NCBI GenBank assembly: GCA_016722575.1
Contig: JADKIY010000001.1
Coordinates: forward strand, 1 to 64,000
Length of the DNA: 64,000 bases
Reading direction: 5' to 3'
Origin: Elusimicrobiota bacterium
GTDB taxonomy: Bacteria > Elusimicrobiota > Elusimicrobia > FEN-1173
Shown: piece after piece, positions 1 through 8,509 of the stretch
Layout: each line of letters begins with the position of its first letter
How positions within the stretch are numbered: position 1 is the first letter of the stretch
Notes under the pieces: generated by a model
Database searches by the model: none
What the model was told of the DNA's origin: nothing
The model's input: only the letters and a program-made list of their open reading frames with translations
Translations under genes and position numbers: made by a program

Positions 1-691
1 CCCGCATTCGAAGGCCGCGCCCCGAACAGACGTTGTAAATTTCGCCGGGTTTTCCACGGGTCGCCAAAAGCGCCAGGGCTTCCAGGGCGTCCGGCAGGGC
101 CAGGAAATCCCGCACGGCGTTTTGAGGACCCGTTTGAAGGGTCCGGGGCCCCTTGGATTTCCGTCGGAGAAGGTTCCACACCCGGGGCACGGCGAAGGTG
201 TCGGGAGCGTCGGGCGCGTACAAATTAAAGAGGCGGGCCACGACCACCGGCACGCCCAAAACGTTGTAGGCCAAACCCAACCGGGTTTGAAGAAGTTTGG
301 AAACACCGTAGTCGGTTTGGGGACGGGCGGGGGAGCCTTCGGTCAGTCGCCGGCGGGAGGCGCCGTATTCGGCGGCGGAACCCAGTAGGAGAACCCGGGG
401 ACGCGGAGCGGGAAGCCGACGAAGGGCTTCCAGGAGAAAAAAGGTGGGCGTTACGTGGGCGTCGGTCAATTTTTTGAGGGAGCCGGGCCGGGTCCGGCCC
501 AGGCAGTGAATCACGTGGGTGGGGCGAAGGCGGGCCAACCGCGCGCCGACGTCGTCGATGGATTTAAACCGGGGGGCCGGGCCCGGGCCCGTTCGGTCGC
601 CTTGAACGACCGCCCGGGGAAAACGGCGGCGAAGGCTCTTCAACAACCGGGAGCCGACGTAGCCGCCGCTCCCCGTGACCCAAAAACGCAC
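1..691 (-). CDS. NAD-dependent epimerase/dehydratase (SDR), 3' end cut by window edge
   Basis: A GTG at 691 opens a frame that stays open to base 1, giving about 230 visible residues. The N-terminus carries the Rossmann motif VTGSGGYVGSRL. The catalytic region shows LGSAAEYG and then DYGVSK, which supply the Ser and the Tyr-xxx-Lys of extended short-chain dehydrogenases. Near the edge GEIYNVCSGRG is the usual late substrate-binding stretch of nucleotide-sugar epimerases. It starts 4 bases after the stop of the upstream nucleotidyltransferase, so it is the third gene of the LegB-like unit. It probably epimerises, dehydrates or reduces a nucleotide sugar in the cytoplasm; the substrate cannot be told. 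The C-terminus lies outside the window. Confidence 0.85.
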   Translation of the reverse strand, partial: MRFWVTGSGGYVGSRLLKSLRRRFPRAVVQGDRTGPGPAPRFKSIDDVGARLARLRPTHVIHCLGRTRPGSLKKLTDAHVTPTFFLLEALRRLPAPRPRVLLLGSAAEYGASRRRLTEGSPARPQTDYGVSKLLQTRLGLAYNVLGVPVVVARLFNLYAPDAPDTFAVPRVWNLLRRKSKGPRTLQTGPQNAVRDFLALPDALEALALLATRGKPGEIYNVCSGRGLRMR

Positions 692-695
692 GGAG

Positions 696-1442
696 TTAAA
701 CGGAAGTCACCGACGGGCCCGGGGTTTTCGTGAACAGTTCCTGGGCCTGGCGGTAATCGTCGGGGCGGCCGATGTCCAACCACTGGCACCGGCCGGGGAA
801 GGCGACCACCCGCTCGCCCGCCCGCAAGAGCGCCAGCACCAGATCCGGAAAATCCAAAAGAACACCGGGTTTAATCCATTTTAAAACGCGCGGTTCGTAG
901 ACGTAGATGCCCATGCTGACTTCCAAGGTGGACACGGGTTTTTCCCGGTAACCGGTCACCCGGCGGTCGGCGTCGATGTCCAGGACGCCCAGGTCGATTT
1001 TGACTTCGCGGCGGTGGGCGGCAATGGTGAGGGCCGCTCCCCGCTCTCGGTGAAAGGCCACCAGGGCGCCAATGTCCAAATCCGTCAACAAATCTCCGTT
1101 CAACACCAAAAAGGTCTCGGTCAAATCCGGCACCAGCGCTAAGGCCCCGGCGGTTCCAAGGGGCGTGTCCTCGTGCACGAATCGAAGGTTGATTCTTTTC
1201 TTCCATTCGGATTTTTGGTCGAAATAGGCTTTGATAAGTTCCGCCAGATGGCCGAGCGCCAGGGTCATGTCCTTGACGCCGTGGGCCACCAGCCGTTCCA
1301 TCAGGACTTCGAGAACCGGTTTGTCCCCCAGGGGCATGAGCGGCTTGGGAAAATTGATGGTGAAGGGCTGCAACCGGGCCCCTCGACCGCCGGCCAAAAT
1401 CACCGCGCGCAAACCCTCGGCGGGTTTAACGGGGCCTGTCAC
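696..1442 (-). CDS. Sugar-phosphate nucleotidyltransferase (NTP_transferase family)
   Basis: About 248 residues. The N-terminal ILAGGRGARLQPFT is the nucleotide-binding signature of sugar-1-phosphate nucleotidyltransferases, with the expected downstream PKPLMPLGDKPVLE, and LVLNGDLLTD carries the metal-binding Asp. It should join a sugar-1-phosphate to an NTP, releasing pyrophosphate. A longer in-frame start exists at 1538, but GTG at 1442 is preferred: GAGGAA sits 8 bases upstream and the codon overlaps the preceding stop as GTGA. It lies between a LegB-like dehydratase and another epimerase. It lacks the CBS domains of PtmE, so an identification with the GlcN branch of legionaminate synthesis is only a guess. 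Confidence 0.9.
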   Translation of the reverse strand: MTGPVKPAEGLRAVILAGGRGARLQPFTINFPKPLMPLGDKPVLEVLMERLVAHGVKDMTLALGHLAELIKAYFDQKSEWKKRINLRFVHEDTPLGTAGALALVPDLTETFLVLNGDLLTDLDIGALVAFHRERGAALTIAAHRREVKIDLGVLDIDADRRVTGYREKPVSTLEVSMGIYVYEPRVLKWIKPGVLLDFPDLVLALLRAGERVVAFPGRCQWLDIGRPDDYRQAQELFTKTPGPSVTSV

Positions 1443-2458
1443 AGGGCGTATTCCTCGGGGCGGTAGGCGGCCAAACGACGCCGAACGTAGTCGGCCGTGC
1501 GGCGAATTCCCTCCTCCAGCCCCACCCGCGGCGCCCATCCCAACAGGCGCCGTGCTTTGGTCGCGTCGCAGAGGAGCAGATTCACCTCGCTGGCCACCGG
1601 CCGCGTCCGAACCCCCTCGATTTTAAGGCGGGGGCGGCGACGAAGAAATCCCATGCATTTCTCCGCAAGTTCGCCCACACTCACCGCGTTTCCTTGGCCG
1701 AAGTGAATCACCTCTCCTTCAATGCCCCCGCGTTCCAGGGCGGCCACAAAGGCCGCCGCCGTGTCCGTGACAAAGGTTAAATCCCGCCGGGGGGCCACGC
1801 GACCGAGAGCGAGTGTTTTCGACCCGGAGAGAATTTGGGCGAGAATCGTCGGCAAAACGGCCCGGGCCGATTGGCGCGGGCCGTAGGTGTTGAAGGGACG
1901 GAGGACAACGACAGGAAGGCCGTGGCTCCGGTGATAGGCCAGGGCCATTTGGTCCGCGGCGATTTTACTCGCGGCGTAGGGGGATTGGGCGTTTAACCGA
2001 TGGGTCTCGTCCATGGGCGCGGATTGCGCGTTGCCGTACACTTCGCTGGTGGAAGTCACCACCAATCGCCGGACGTCGTTTTGGCGACAGGCTTCAAGCA
2101 GGTTCAACGTGCCCTGAACGTTGGTGGCCACGTAAGAATCGGCGGCGCGATAGGAATAAGGAATGGCGATCAAGGCCGCCAGGTGGGCGACGGTGGAGCA
2201 GCCCCGGACCACCTCGTTCATCAGGTGGGCGTCCCGAACGTCCCCCCCCACGATTTCGAGATGGGAACGCCGGACGACGCGCAGGTCGTCCAAATGCCCG
2301 CGCCGCCCCGCCCCGTTGTAGTGGATCAACGCTCGCACCCGGGCCCCGCGGCGCAACAGGGCTTCGACCACATGGCTCCCGATAAACCCACCGGCGCCCG
2401 TCACCAACACGCGGCCACTTCCGCCTTGACCAACGCCCAATCGTTTTTCCCGGGACAA
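1439..2458 (-). CDS. LegB/PglF-like NAD-dependent nucleotide-sugar 4,6-dehydratase
   Basis: 339 residues from a TTG start preceded by GGGGG 8 bases upstream. VLVTGAGGFIGSHVVEALL is the NAD-binding motif, TSTSEVYG and SPYAASK give the catalytic Ser and Tyr-xxx-Lys, and VLRPFNTYGPRQS is typical of 4,6-dehydratases. The run from ALIHYNGAG to the FGQGNAVSVGEL stretch resembles the LegB group that makes the UDP-4-keto-6-deoxy-HexNAc entering legionaminate or bacillosamine synthesis. It is the first gene after a 130-base gap that contains a -10 box, so it probably heads its own transcript. Family assignment is firm, the exact sugar is inference from similarity and from the NeuB-type synthase 29 kb away. 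Confidence 0.85.
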   Translation of the reverse strand: MSREKRLGVGQGGSGRVLVTGAGGFIGSHVVEALLRRGARVRALIHYNGAGRRGHLDDLRVVRRSHLEIVGGDVRDAHLMNEVVRGCSTVAHLAALIAIPYSYRAADSYVATNVQGTLNLLEACRQNDVRRLVVTSTSEVYGNAQSAPMDETHRLNAQSPYAASKIAADQMALAYHRSHGLPVVVLRPFNTYGPRQSARAVLPTILAQILSGSKTLALGRVAPRRDLTFVTDTAAAFVAALERGGIEGEVIHFGQGNAVSVGELAEKCMGFLRRRPRLKIEGVRTRPVASEVNLLLCDATKARRLLGWAPRVGLEEGIRRTADYVRRRLAAYRPEEYAL

Positions 2459-2504
2459 TTTAATTTCCCCCTTTTCCCAAAGTCGGGATCTTCGCGGTGG
2501 CCCG

Positions 2505-2540
2505 ATTCCGCGGCGCGCAATCGGTCACGGTATTATAGTG
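2505..2540 (-). promoter_or_regulatory. Candidate promoter (-10 box) ahead of the LegB-like unit
   Basis: In the 130-base gap between the GT2 gene and the LegB-like gene the minus strand carries a perfect TATAAT at 2537-2532, with TTTCAC before it. Transcription would start near 2525, about 65 bases before the TTG start at 2458. No good -35 hexamer is visible 17 bases upstream, so it may be extended or activator-dependent. A short GGCCG-GGTT-CGGCC hairpin near 2570 lacks a T-tract, so I do not call a terminator. Nothing else was seen in the gap. Confidence 0.45.
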
Positions 2541-2588
2541 AAATCGACCGCGCCCGCCCACGATCCGGCCGAACCCGGCCCGTCGCCC

Positions 2589-3509
2589 TCAATCCGCTCG
2601 AGTCCCGGCGTTCACCGCACCGTAATACCCACGAAAGGCGATGGGCCACAAACGGGCGGGGGCGAACGTCAAGACCCGGCCCCAACGCGCTTTTCCCGCC
2701 ATGGGCCCTCCCAGCGCGATGGTCCGGCGAAAAAAGCGCCGGGCCACTGGATCGCCGGCCCGCAACGCGGCCATTCCGGCCAAGAAGTATTGACGGCTCA
2801 ACGCCGTTCGAAACAACGGCGGGGCGATACGCGGTTTCAAGCTCCACACCACGTGCGTGGCGTTCAGCCGGTGAGCGCGCTCGCGGTTGGTGTTGGCGGC
2901 GTGCACCCGGTAGCGGATCAGCGGCTTGGCCAGGAGGCCGATCGATTTGCCCGTTCGCGCCGCCATCCGGACCTGAAACTCGAAGTCCTCCACGTTCCGG
3001 TAGCGCGGGTCTTCGGAAAAAAAAGCGTCTGTTCGAGCCACGAGAAGCGACGACAAAGGCGGCGCCCCGTGCGTCAACAAGCCGGCGAGGTCGCGGTCTT
3101 CTTGGGGCAACGCGGGCCGGCGTCGGTGGATTGCAACGTCCCCGATCAGCACCGCGGAGGAGCCCACGCCGAAGTGGCGCGCCGGGTCAAAAAACCGCAA
3201 CTGCGTCTCGAGTTTTTCGGGAACCCACAAATCGTCGTCGTCACAAAAAGCCACAAATTGTCCCCGGGCGTGGCGCAAACCTTCGTTCCGATTGACCGCG
3301 ATGATGCCGCGATTGGGGTTTTTGAAAAATCGAAGACGTTCGTCCCCCAACCGTTGAAGCATTCCGCCCACATCGGCCAAGGAATGATTGTCGATCACGA
3401 TTATTTCCGTGCGCCGGTGGGTTTGATCCAGCAAGGTCCGGACCGTCTCCAGGAGAAGCGTGGGCCGATTGTACGTGGCGACGATCACACTGACGAGGGC
3501 GTCGGTCAC
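2589..3509 (-). CDS. Glycosyltransferase family 2
   Basis: 306 residues from GTG 3509. SVIVATYNRPTLLLETV and EIIVIDNHS form the nucleotide-sugar-binding GT-A start, and FVAFCDDDDLWVPEKL holds the DxD metal site. VEDFEFQVRMAARTG in the middle is the acceptor-side region seen in family 2 enzymes. There are no membrane segments, so it would transfer a sugar to a lipid-linked oligosaccharide at the cytoplasmic face. It is the last gene of the CDP-glucose segment and is followed by a gap with a promoter. The Arg-rich C-terminus after about residue 250 has no recognisable motif. Donor and acceptor are unknown. Confidence 0.88.
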   Translation of the reverse strand: MTDALVSVIVATYNRPTLLLETVRTLLDQTHRRTEIIVIDNHSLADVGGMLQRLGDERLRFFKNPNRGIIAVNRNEGLRHARGQFVAFCDDDDLWVPEKLETQLRFFDPARHFGVGSSAVLIGDVAIHRRRPALPQEDRDLAGLLTHGAPPLSSLLVARTDAFFSEDPRYRNVEDFEFQVRMAARTGKSIGLLAKPLIRYRVHAANTNRERAHRLNATHVVWSLKPRIAPPLFRTALSRQYFLAGMAALRAGDPVARRFFRRTIALGGPMAGKARWGRVLTFAPARLWPIAFRGYYGAVNAGTRAD

Positions 3510-3557
3510 GGGGAGGCGACGCCGATCCCGGCGCCCGGAGGAACGGGGGGGGCTGGA

Positions 3558-4580
3558 TCACTGGGGACGGCGGTCGCCGGTCGCCGTCCCGGGATCAAGA
3601 CCGCAAATCGCGGGCAGTCGGGCCCCCCAACGGCGATAACCTTCAACGCACAAACGCAGCGTCCGGTCGATTTCGCGGTCGATGCCGTTGCGCCAGGAAA
3701 ACCCCATGGTCGCAACGCGGTCAATGGAAAAACGCAGCGGCGAGACCGGCGTCGGCCGGGCCTCGGGTGCCGGTCCACCGATGGGCGGTCGGACCCCCAA
3801 TAGACGCTCGGCCCGGCGTGCCACCCGGCGGGCCAAATCGCCCAACGTTAAATTCCAGGGGGACCCCAGATGGATCACCCCGTCGGTCGGCCAGGAGGCG
3901 GTTCGCCGGGCCAAAAAAGCCAACCCCCGGACGGCGTCCTCCATCGGAAGAAAATTGCGTCGGTCCGATAGCGGATTGCGCAACACGAGGCGGCCGTTCA
4001 ACACCGCCTGCAGGCACAAATCGCCCACGATCAGCGTCCACCGCGGAACCGAAATGTCCGCGGGGGCGCCAAACACGTTCGAGAGGCGCACGCAAAGCGC
4101 GCGCAATCCCGCCCGGTGACGGAAAACCTGGGTGACGTTCTCGCCCAGGTAGCGGCCGAGGCCGTAGGGGTGACACGGGACGGGAACCGTTTGCTCGGTG
4201 ACCCGGCCACGCCCCCGTTGCCCGTAAACGTGGAAGGTGGAGAGGTAAAGAAAGGCCGGACGGCGAGGCAAGCGCGAAATGGCTTCCAAGACGTTCCACA
4301 CGGTTTCGCCGCCGGCGCGGATCGCCGCCCGCGGGTCGCGAACCGCCGCAATCTCGTCCGGCGCCGCCAGGTGGATCACGACGTCGCGGTCGGCCAACAA
4401 GGGGGCAATCCGATCGGGCCGGGTCAAATCGTTGCGCACGACCTCGTCGGCCACGGTCCAGCGTGGTCGCTCGTGGGCGGCGCGGCGGGTGGTCACGCGG
4501 ACCCGGTGGCCCGCGCTTTTTAAATGTTCCGTTAGGCGGCCGCCGATGTAGCCGATGCCTCCCAGAAGCGCCAATTTCAT
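3558..4580 (-). CDS. NAD-dependent epimerase/reductase (SDR) of the CDP-sugar branch
   Basis: About 340 residues. ATG 4580 has GGAAGG six bases upstream and begins MKLALLGGIGYIGGRLTEHL, a clear Rossmann motif; a TTG in the same frame 21 bases upstream is less likely. LSTFHVYGQ and PYGLGRYLGE occupy the catalytic Ser and Tyr positions, but YxxxK reads YGLGR, so the catalytic Lys appears replaced by Arg or shifted. It follows the RmlC-like epimerase and rfbFG, where the 4-keto reductase would be expected. If the Lys is really absent it might be a non-reductive epimerase or poorly active. The specific product is not predictable. Confidence 0.8.
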   Translation of the reverse strand: MKLALLGGIGYIGGRLTEHLKSAGHRVRVTTRRAAHERPRWTVADEVVRNDLTRPDRIAPLLADRDVVIHLAAPDEIAAVRDPRAAIRAGGETVWNVLEAISRLPRRPAFLYLSTFHVYGQRGRGRVTEQTVPVPCHPYGLGRYLGENVTQVFRHRAGLRALCVRLSNVFGAPADISVPRWTLIVGDLCLQAVLNGRLVLRNPLSDRRNFLPMEDAVRGLAFLARRTASWPTDGVIHLGSPWNLTLGDLARRVARRAERLLGVRPPIGGPAPEARPTPVSPLRFSIDRVATMGFSWRNGIDREIDRTLRLCVEGYRRWGARLPAICGLDPGTATGDRRPQ

Positions 4581-4632
4581 GGGCGGCCTTCCGAACGACA
4601 ACGGCGGCGGAACGCGCCGCGGCCGGAGAACG

Positions 4633-5082
4633 TCATTCCCCGACCTTCGGCCAACGGTAGGGGATGGCGTTGTCGAAAGGGTCCAACCGGCGGATCTCCA
4701 GCGGGTCGTGAGGGATCGAAGCGCAATTGGCCACGATGGACGTTTCCCGGCCCAGCCCGATGAACCCGTTCCAAACCAACGGCGGGATGGTCACCCGCAC
4801 GTAGTGGTCGGGCCCCATTTCGATTTCCTGAATCCCCCCCCGCGAGGGACTCTCCGGTCGATCGTCGTACAACACCAACCGAATCTTCCCGTAGGGAACG
4901 GCGTAATTGAGAACCATCCGTTCGTGCACGTGCCACCCCTTGACCACGTTCGGGAGGACACAGGAAAAATAAATTTCACCGAACCCAAAAAAGCCCGCCC
5001 CATCGCTTCGAAGCATGTGCATGATGCGGCCCCGCTCATCCAAAATTTGTTTCAGGGGGGTAATGCGGACGTCATGAATCAA
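4633..5082 (-). CDS. RmlC-like cupin, dTDP/CDP-4-keto-6-deoxysugar 3,5-epimerase family
   Basis: 149 residues, shorter than classic RmlC (about 180) but typical for the compact group found in CDP-glucose clusters. VKGWHVHERMVLNYAVPYGK gives the cupin His pair with the following aromatic Tyr, and IPPLVWNGFIGLG is the conserved second strand. It overlaps the end of the CDP-glucose 4,6-dehydratase gene by 11 bases. Expected role: epimerise C3 and/or C5 of CDP-4-keto-6-deoxyglucose before reduction, as proposed for 6-deoxy-altrose-type pathways. The nucleotide preference is inferred from the neighbours. Confidence 0.82.
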   Translation of the reverse strand: MIHDVRITPLKQILDERGRIMHMLRSDGAGFFGFGEIYFSCVLPNVVKGWHVHERMVLNYAVPYGKIRLVLYDDRPESPSRGGIQEIEMGPDHYVRVTIPPLVWNGFIGLGRETSIVANCASIPHDPLEIRRLDPFDNAIPYRWPKVGE

Positions 5083-6163
5083 CGCGCGTCTCCAGATATT
5101 CGTTTATTTGAGCCCCGGTTAGAGAATCCACGGAACCGCCCAGGGCGGCGGTTTTGTACCAGCGGACGGTTTCGTCCACGGTGCGTTCGAAACCCCATCG
5201 GGTTTGCCAGTTCAGCAAACGGCGGGCTTTGTCGCTGTTGAGGGCCAAAAGCGTGCTCTCGTGTCCGACGGTTTTCCCCCGGACCACGGGGGGATTTTTC
5301 CCGCCCCAACCGGCCACGACCCGGCGCACAACGTCCATCACCGGTTGGCTCGCGTTTCCGCTGGGACCGAAATTCCAGGATCCGCCGAACGCCTTCGGGG
5401 AACGGCGCAATCTCAAAGCAAGGGTCAAATAGCCGGACAAGGGCTCCAGAACGTGTTGCCAGGGACGCGTCGCTCCCGGATGCCGGACGACAATCGGTCG
5501 CCCCGCGATCAAGGCGCGGACGCAGTCCGGGACAATTCGATTTTTGGCCCAATCGCCGCCCCCCAGCACGTTCCCGGCCCGCACCGTGGCGGCGCCCAAA
5601 CTCCGGCGGTCGGCAAAGTAGGAGTGATCGTAGGAGGAAAAAACCATTTCCGCGGCGGCTTTTGACCCGCTGTAGGGGTCGCGCCCCCCCAGCGTGTCGT
5701 TCTCGCGATACCCCCAGGGCCACTCGTTGTTCCTGTAGCACTTGTCCGAGGTGACGACAATGAGGGACCGCACCGTTCCCTGGCGCCGGACGGCGTCGAG
5801 CACGTTCACCGTCCCCCCCACGTTGACGTCAAAGGTCTTTTGGGGATCGGTCAGCGAAGCGGCCACCAGAGACTGAGCGGCCAGATGAAACACGAACTCG
5901 GGCTTGTGCCGCCGCACGGCGGCAAAGAGCGCGGGGGAATCTCGAACGTCGCCGTTCAGGTGGATGATTTTCCGAGCAAGGCCCAGTCGCGCGAAGAGGT
6001 GGCGCGGCGAGTCGACCGGAAGCGCGTAGCCCATCACCCGGGCTCCCATCGACCACAACCAATAGGCCAACCACGACCCTTTGAACCCGGTGTCCCCGGT
6101 GATAAAAACGCGCGCCCCCGAAAAAACGGCCAAATCCCGCGTGGTCAGCGCCATATCATCCAT
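5072..6163 (-). CDS. rfbG: CDP-glucose 4,6-dehydratase
   Basis: 363 residues. VFITGDTGFKGSWLAYWLW is the family's characteristic NAD-binding start (GxxGxxG with the FKGSWL variant). VTSDKCYRNNEWPWGYRE and DPYSGSKAAAEM carry the catalytic residues, and RAGNVLGGGDWAKNRIVPD is diagnostic for RfbG. It converts CDP-glucose to CDP-4-keto-6-deoxyglucose. ATG 6163 overlaps the end of rfbF by 19 bases and has GAAGGG upstream; a second ATG at 6154 is possible. No RfbH-type 3-dehydratase is present, so the branch probably yields a 6-deoxy rather than a 3,6-dideoxy sugar. Confidence 0.96.
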   Translation of the reverse strand: MDDMALTTRDLAVFSGARVFITGDTGFKGSWLAYWLWSMGARVMGYALPVDSPRHLFARLGLARKIIHLNGDVRDSPALFAAVRRHKPEFVFHLAAQSLVAASLTDPQKTFDVNVGGTVNVLDAVRRQGTVRSLIVVTSDKCYRNNEWPWGYRENDTLGGRDPYSGSKAAAEMVFSSYDHSYFADRRSLGAATVRAGNVLGGGDWAKNRIVPDCVRALIAGRPIVVRHPGATRPWQHVLEPLSGYLTLALRLRRSPKAFGGSWNFGPSGNASQPVMDVVRRVVAGWGGKNPPVVRGKTVGHESTLLALNSDKARRLLNWQTRWGFERTVDETVRWYKTAALGGSVDSLTGAQINEYLETRVDS

Positions 6164-6930
6164 GGGGCTTTCCCTTCGTCGAGCAGCGCGTTCAACGCGG
6201 CAAATTCGCGCGGAGTGTCCATCGGTTGCCAAAACCCGTCGTGCTCAAAAACCATCAGCTGGCCATCCCGGGCCAGACGGCTCATCGGGCCCAACTCAAA
6301 AACCAAATCGTCGCGGTCCTCGAGGTAATTGAACAACTCTTGTCGGCACACGAAGAAGCCACCCGAGACTCGACCGCCGCCCGATTTTGGTTTTTCGTGA
6401 AATTCGATCACCCGCCCCCGGTTGTCGCTGAGAATCTCCCCAAACCGACCCGTGGGATGAACGCCGCACAGGGTCATGATTTTTCCGTGGGATTCGTGGG
6501 CGGCCAGAAGCGCCTTCAAATTGACGTCGCTCAGCCCGTCGCCGTAGGTCAAGAAAAAATTCTTTTCGCCGGCCACGTATTTCTGAATCCGTTTGATCCG
6601 GGCACCCGTCATCGCGTTGTCCCCTGTGTCCGCCAGCGTCACGCGCCAGGGAGTGTCCGCGTCGGGACCGTGGTAGTCGATTTTGGATTCGCGGCCCAGG
6701 GTCACCGTCAGGTCCGTGGTTCGCATTTTATAATTCACGAAATAATCTTTGATGATCTCTCCCTTGTGCCCCAAGCAAAGGACGAATTCGTTGTGGCCCC
6801 AATGGGCGTAATACCTCATGAGGTGCCACAAAAGCGGCCGCGGCCCGATGGGCACCATGGGTTTGGGTTTGTTCTCGGCCACATCGCCCAGCCGCGTGCC
6901 CCGTCCACCACACAAGATCACCACTTTCAT
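6145..6930 (-). CDS. rfbF: Glucose-1-phosphate cytidylyltransferase
   Basis: 261 residues from ATG 6930, which has GAGGAGG upstream and overlaps the HAD gene stop as ATGA. MKVVILCGGRGTRLGD is the nucleotidyltransferase signature, and MVPIGPRPLLWHLMRYYAHW plus DTGDNAMTGARIKR are diagnostic for the RfbF group. YGDGLSDVN holds the metal site. It makes CDP-glucose for rfbG directly downstream. A longer in-frame start at 7089 would run into the HAD gene and is rejected. Confidence 0.96.
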   Translation of the reverse strand: MKVVILCGGRGTRLGDVAENKPKPMVPIGPRPLLWHLMRYYAHWGHNEFVLCLGHKGEIIKDYFVNYKMRTTDLTVTLGRESKIDYHGPDADTPWRVTLADTGDNAMTGARIKRIQKYVAGEKNFFLTYGDGLSDVNLKALLAAHESHGKIMTLCGVHPTGRFGEILSDNRGRVIEFHEKPKSGGGRVSGGFFVCRQELFNYLEDRDDLVFELGPMSRLARDGQLMVFEHDGFWQPMDTPREFAALNALLDEGKAPWMIWR

Positions 6931-7613
6931 TGGGCCTCCTCGTTCAACGAAATGCTGCGAAACCGCTCGATCCAACGCCCCACCCCTCTCAGATCCGAGG
7001 CGCGGGGCGTCCCCTTGGGAAAAACGGACCGCCGTCGGGCCGGAATCCGGGCCACAAAGGGCACCCGGCAATGGGCGGCGGCGCGCCAATCGCCGACGGC
7101 GTCGCCCACGTAGAGAGCCTCGGCGGGCCGCAAGCGGTGGCGGCGCAACAAACGCCCCAACGCCGCGGTCTTTTCGGGCGGAGTCCCGATCACGGAGGTA
7201 AAATACGACCGCAAACCTCGGCCACGGACAATCTCGCGCAATTCCCGAGCGGGAGTGCCCGACACCACGAAGAGCTTGACCTTCCCATGGTAGGTTTTCA
7301 AAAATCCAAGCGCCCCGGGAACCAACGGCGCGGCCATCACTTTCCGTCGCACATACCGGGCAAAGGCCGCGCCCAGACGCCGGCGCTCCGACGGGCCGTA
7401 AGAGCTGCCCAAAATCACGCGTTGAATGTGCTCAAATTTTGAAAACCGGGAAACGCCGGCGTTCCGTCTATGGTAATCGACTATGCGCTGGAGGTGGGCC
7501 GGGCGCCTCCGAAAAACCCAGCCAAACGCTTCCGTTTTGATGTCCGCGGACTCCAGCACGACCCCGTCAAAATCGAGAATCACCGCTCGGAGCGGCGGGC
7601 GACCGCGCGTCAT
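6927..7613 (-). CDS. HAD-superfamily phosphatase
   Basis: 228 residues. AVILDFDGVVLES is HAD motif I with nucleophile Asp and the general acid Asp two residues on. LFVVSGTPARELREI is motif II, and YVGDAVGDWRAA is motif IV; the small helical cap lies between about residues 25 and 85, giving a phosphoglycolate-phosphatase-like layout. It is coupled by ATGA overlaps on both sides, to the SDR gene upstream and to rfbF downstream. It most likely removes a phosphate from a sugar phosphate or from an intermediate of the cytidylyltransferase modules next to it; the substrate is unknown. Confidence 0.88.
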   Translation of the reverse strand: MTRGRPPLRAVILDFDGVVLESADIKTEAFGWVFRRRPAHLQRIVDYHRRNAGVSRFSKFEHIQRVILGSSYGPSERRRLGAAFARYVRRKVMAAPLVPGALGFLKTYHGKVKLFVVSGTPARELREIVRGRGLRSYFTSVIGTPPEKTAALGRLLRRHRLRPAEALYVGDAVGDWRAAAHCRVPFVARIPARRRSVFPKGTPRASDLRGVGRWIERFRSISLNEEAQ

Positions 7614-8509
7614 CCTTCTTTTTCCACGCGGCCAAGCCCCCGGCGGACATCATCGATGGCCCCCAGCAACCCCTGTCCGAGGTCGACGTAGTGGGAGCGC
7701 ACGAGTTTTCGCGCTTCCTGGGGCAAATAGGCGTAGGGGGTCGTGCGGTAGTGCAATTCTCGAAGTTCCGGCCGCGACCGGGGCTTGTAAATCAGTTTGA
7801 TTTTATTCCCCAGGATTTCGCGAATCATCGCCAGCAAATCACGTATCTTCATCGTTTGATGACCCGTGATGATCAAGCAAGCATTCTCGTGTTTTTTGGC
7901 CAAGGCGTCGACGCAGGATTCCGCGGCGTCACGCACGTGGATGTATTCCCGAATCTCCTCGCCGTCGCCCCAATAGGTGATGGATTTCCTCGTTAGGGCC
8001 TGATGAAGAAATCCGAAAATGCCGTTTCGCTCGTCCGCCCGAGGTCCGTAAAGAGAACCGAATCGCAGGATCGTGTACGGGAGTCCGTAAATCCTCTGGT
8101 AGGCTTCGATATAGGCTTCGCAAGACAATTTGCTGGCCCGGTAGAAGGAGGCCATCCCGCTGTACACGTACATCGTGCTGGCAAAAAGGTACCGCTTGAC
8201 CCGGGCTCGGCGACAGGCCTCCAACAACACGCCGTTCCCAAGCACGTTAAGGCGGATGGTTTCCAAGGGATGCCTCTGGGCGGCCTCGATGTCCGCGAAC
8301 CCGGCGAAATTAAAGACGGCGTCCTGTCCCGCCACGGCCCGGGCCACGGCTTTCTCGTCCGTGATGTCCCCAAGCACCATTTCCTGCCCCGGCCGGAGGC
8401 GGGGCGACGTTTTTAAATCGAAGATTCTGACCCGGTGGCCGGCCTCGATCAACGCGTCCGCCACGTGGCCACCGACAAAACCGGACCCGCCGAAGAGCGT
8501 GATTTTCAT
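7610..8509 (-). CDS. NAD-dependent epimerase/dehydratase (SDR)
   Basis: 299 residues from ATG 8509, with AAGGA seven bases upstream and an ATGA overlap with the preceding gene; the longer in-frame start at 8677 is rejected. LFGGSGFVGGHVADALIEAG is the Rossmann motif. FASTMYVYSGMASFYRASK supplies the Ser and Tyr-xxx-Lys. LRFGSLYGPRADERNGI and EIREYIHVRDAAESCV are the standard substrate-side motifs. It sits between the cytidylyltransferase/dehydrogenase gene and the HAD phosphatase and may act on their product. Confidence 0.9.
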   Translation of the reverse strand: MKITLFGGSGFVGGHVADALIEAGHRVRIFDLKTSPRLRPGQEMVLGDITDEKAVARAVAGQDAVFNFAGFADIEAAQRHPLETIRLNVLGNGVLLEACRRARVKRYLFASTMYVYSGMASFYRASKLSCEAYIEAYQRIYGLPYTILRFGSLYGPRADERNGIFGFLHQALTRKSITYWGDGEEIREYIHVRDAAESCVDALAKKHENACLIITGHQTMKIRDLLAMIREILGNKIKLIYKPRSRPELRELHYRTTPYAYLPQEARKLVRSHYVDLGQGLLGAIDDVRRGLGRVEKEG

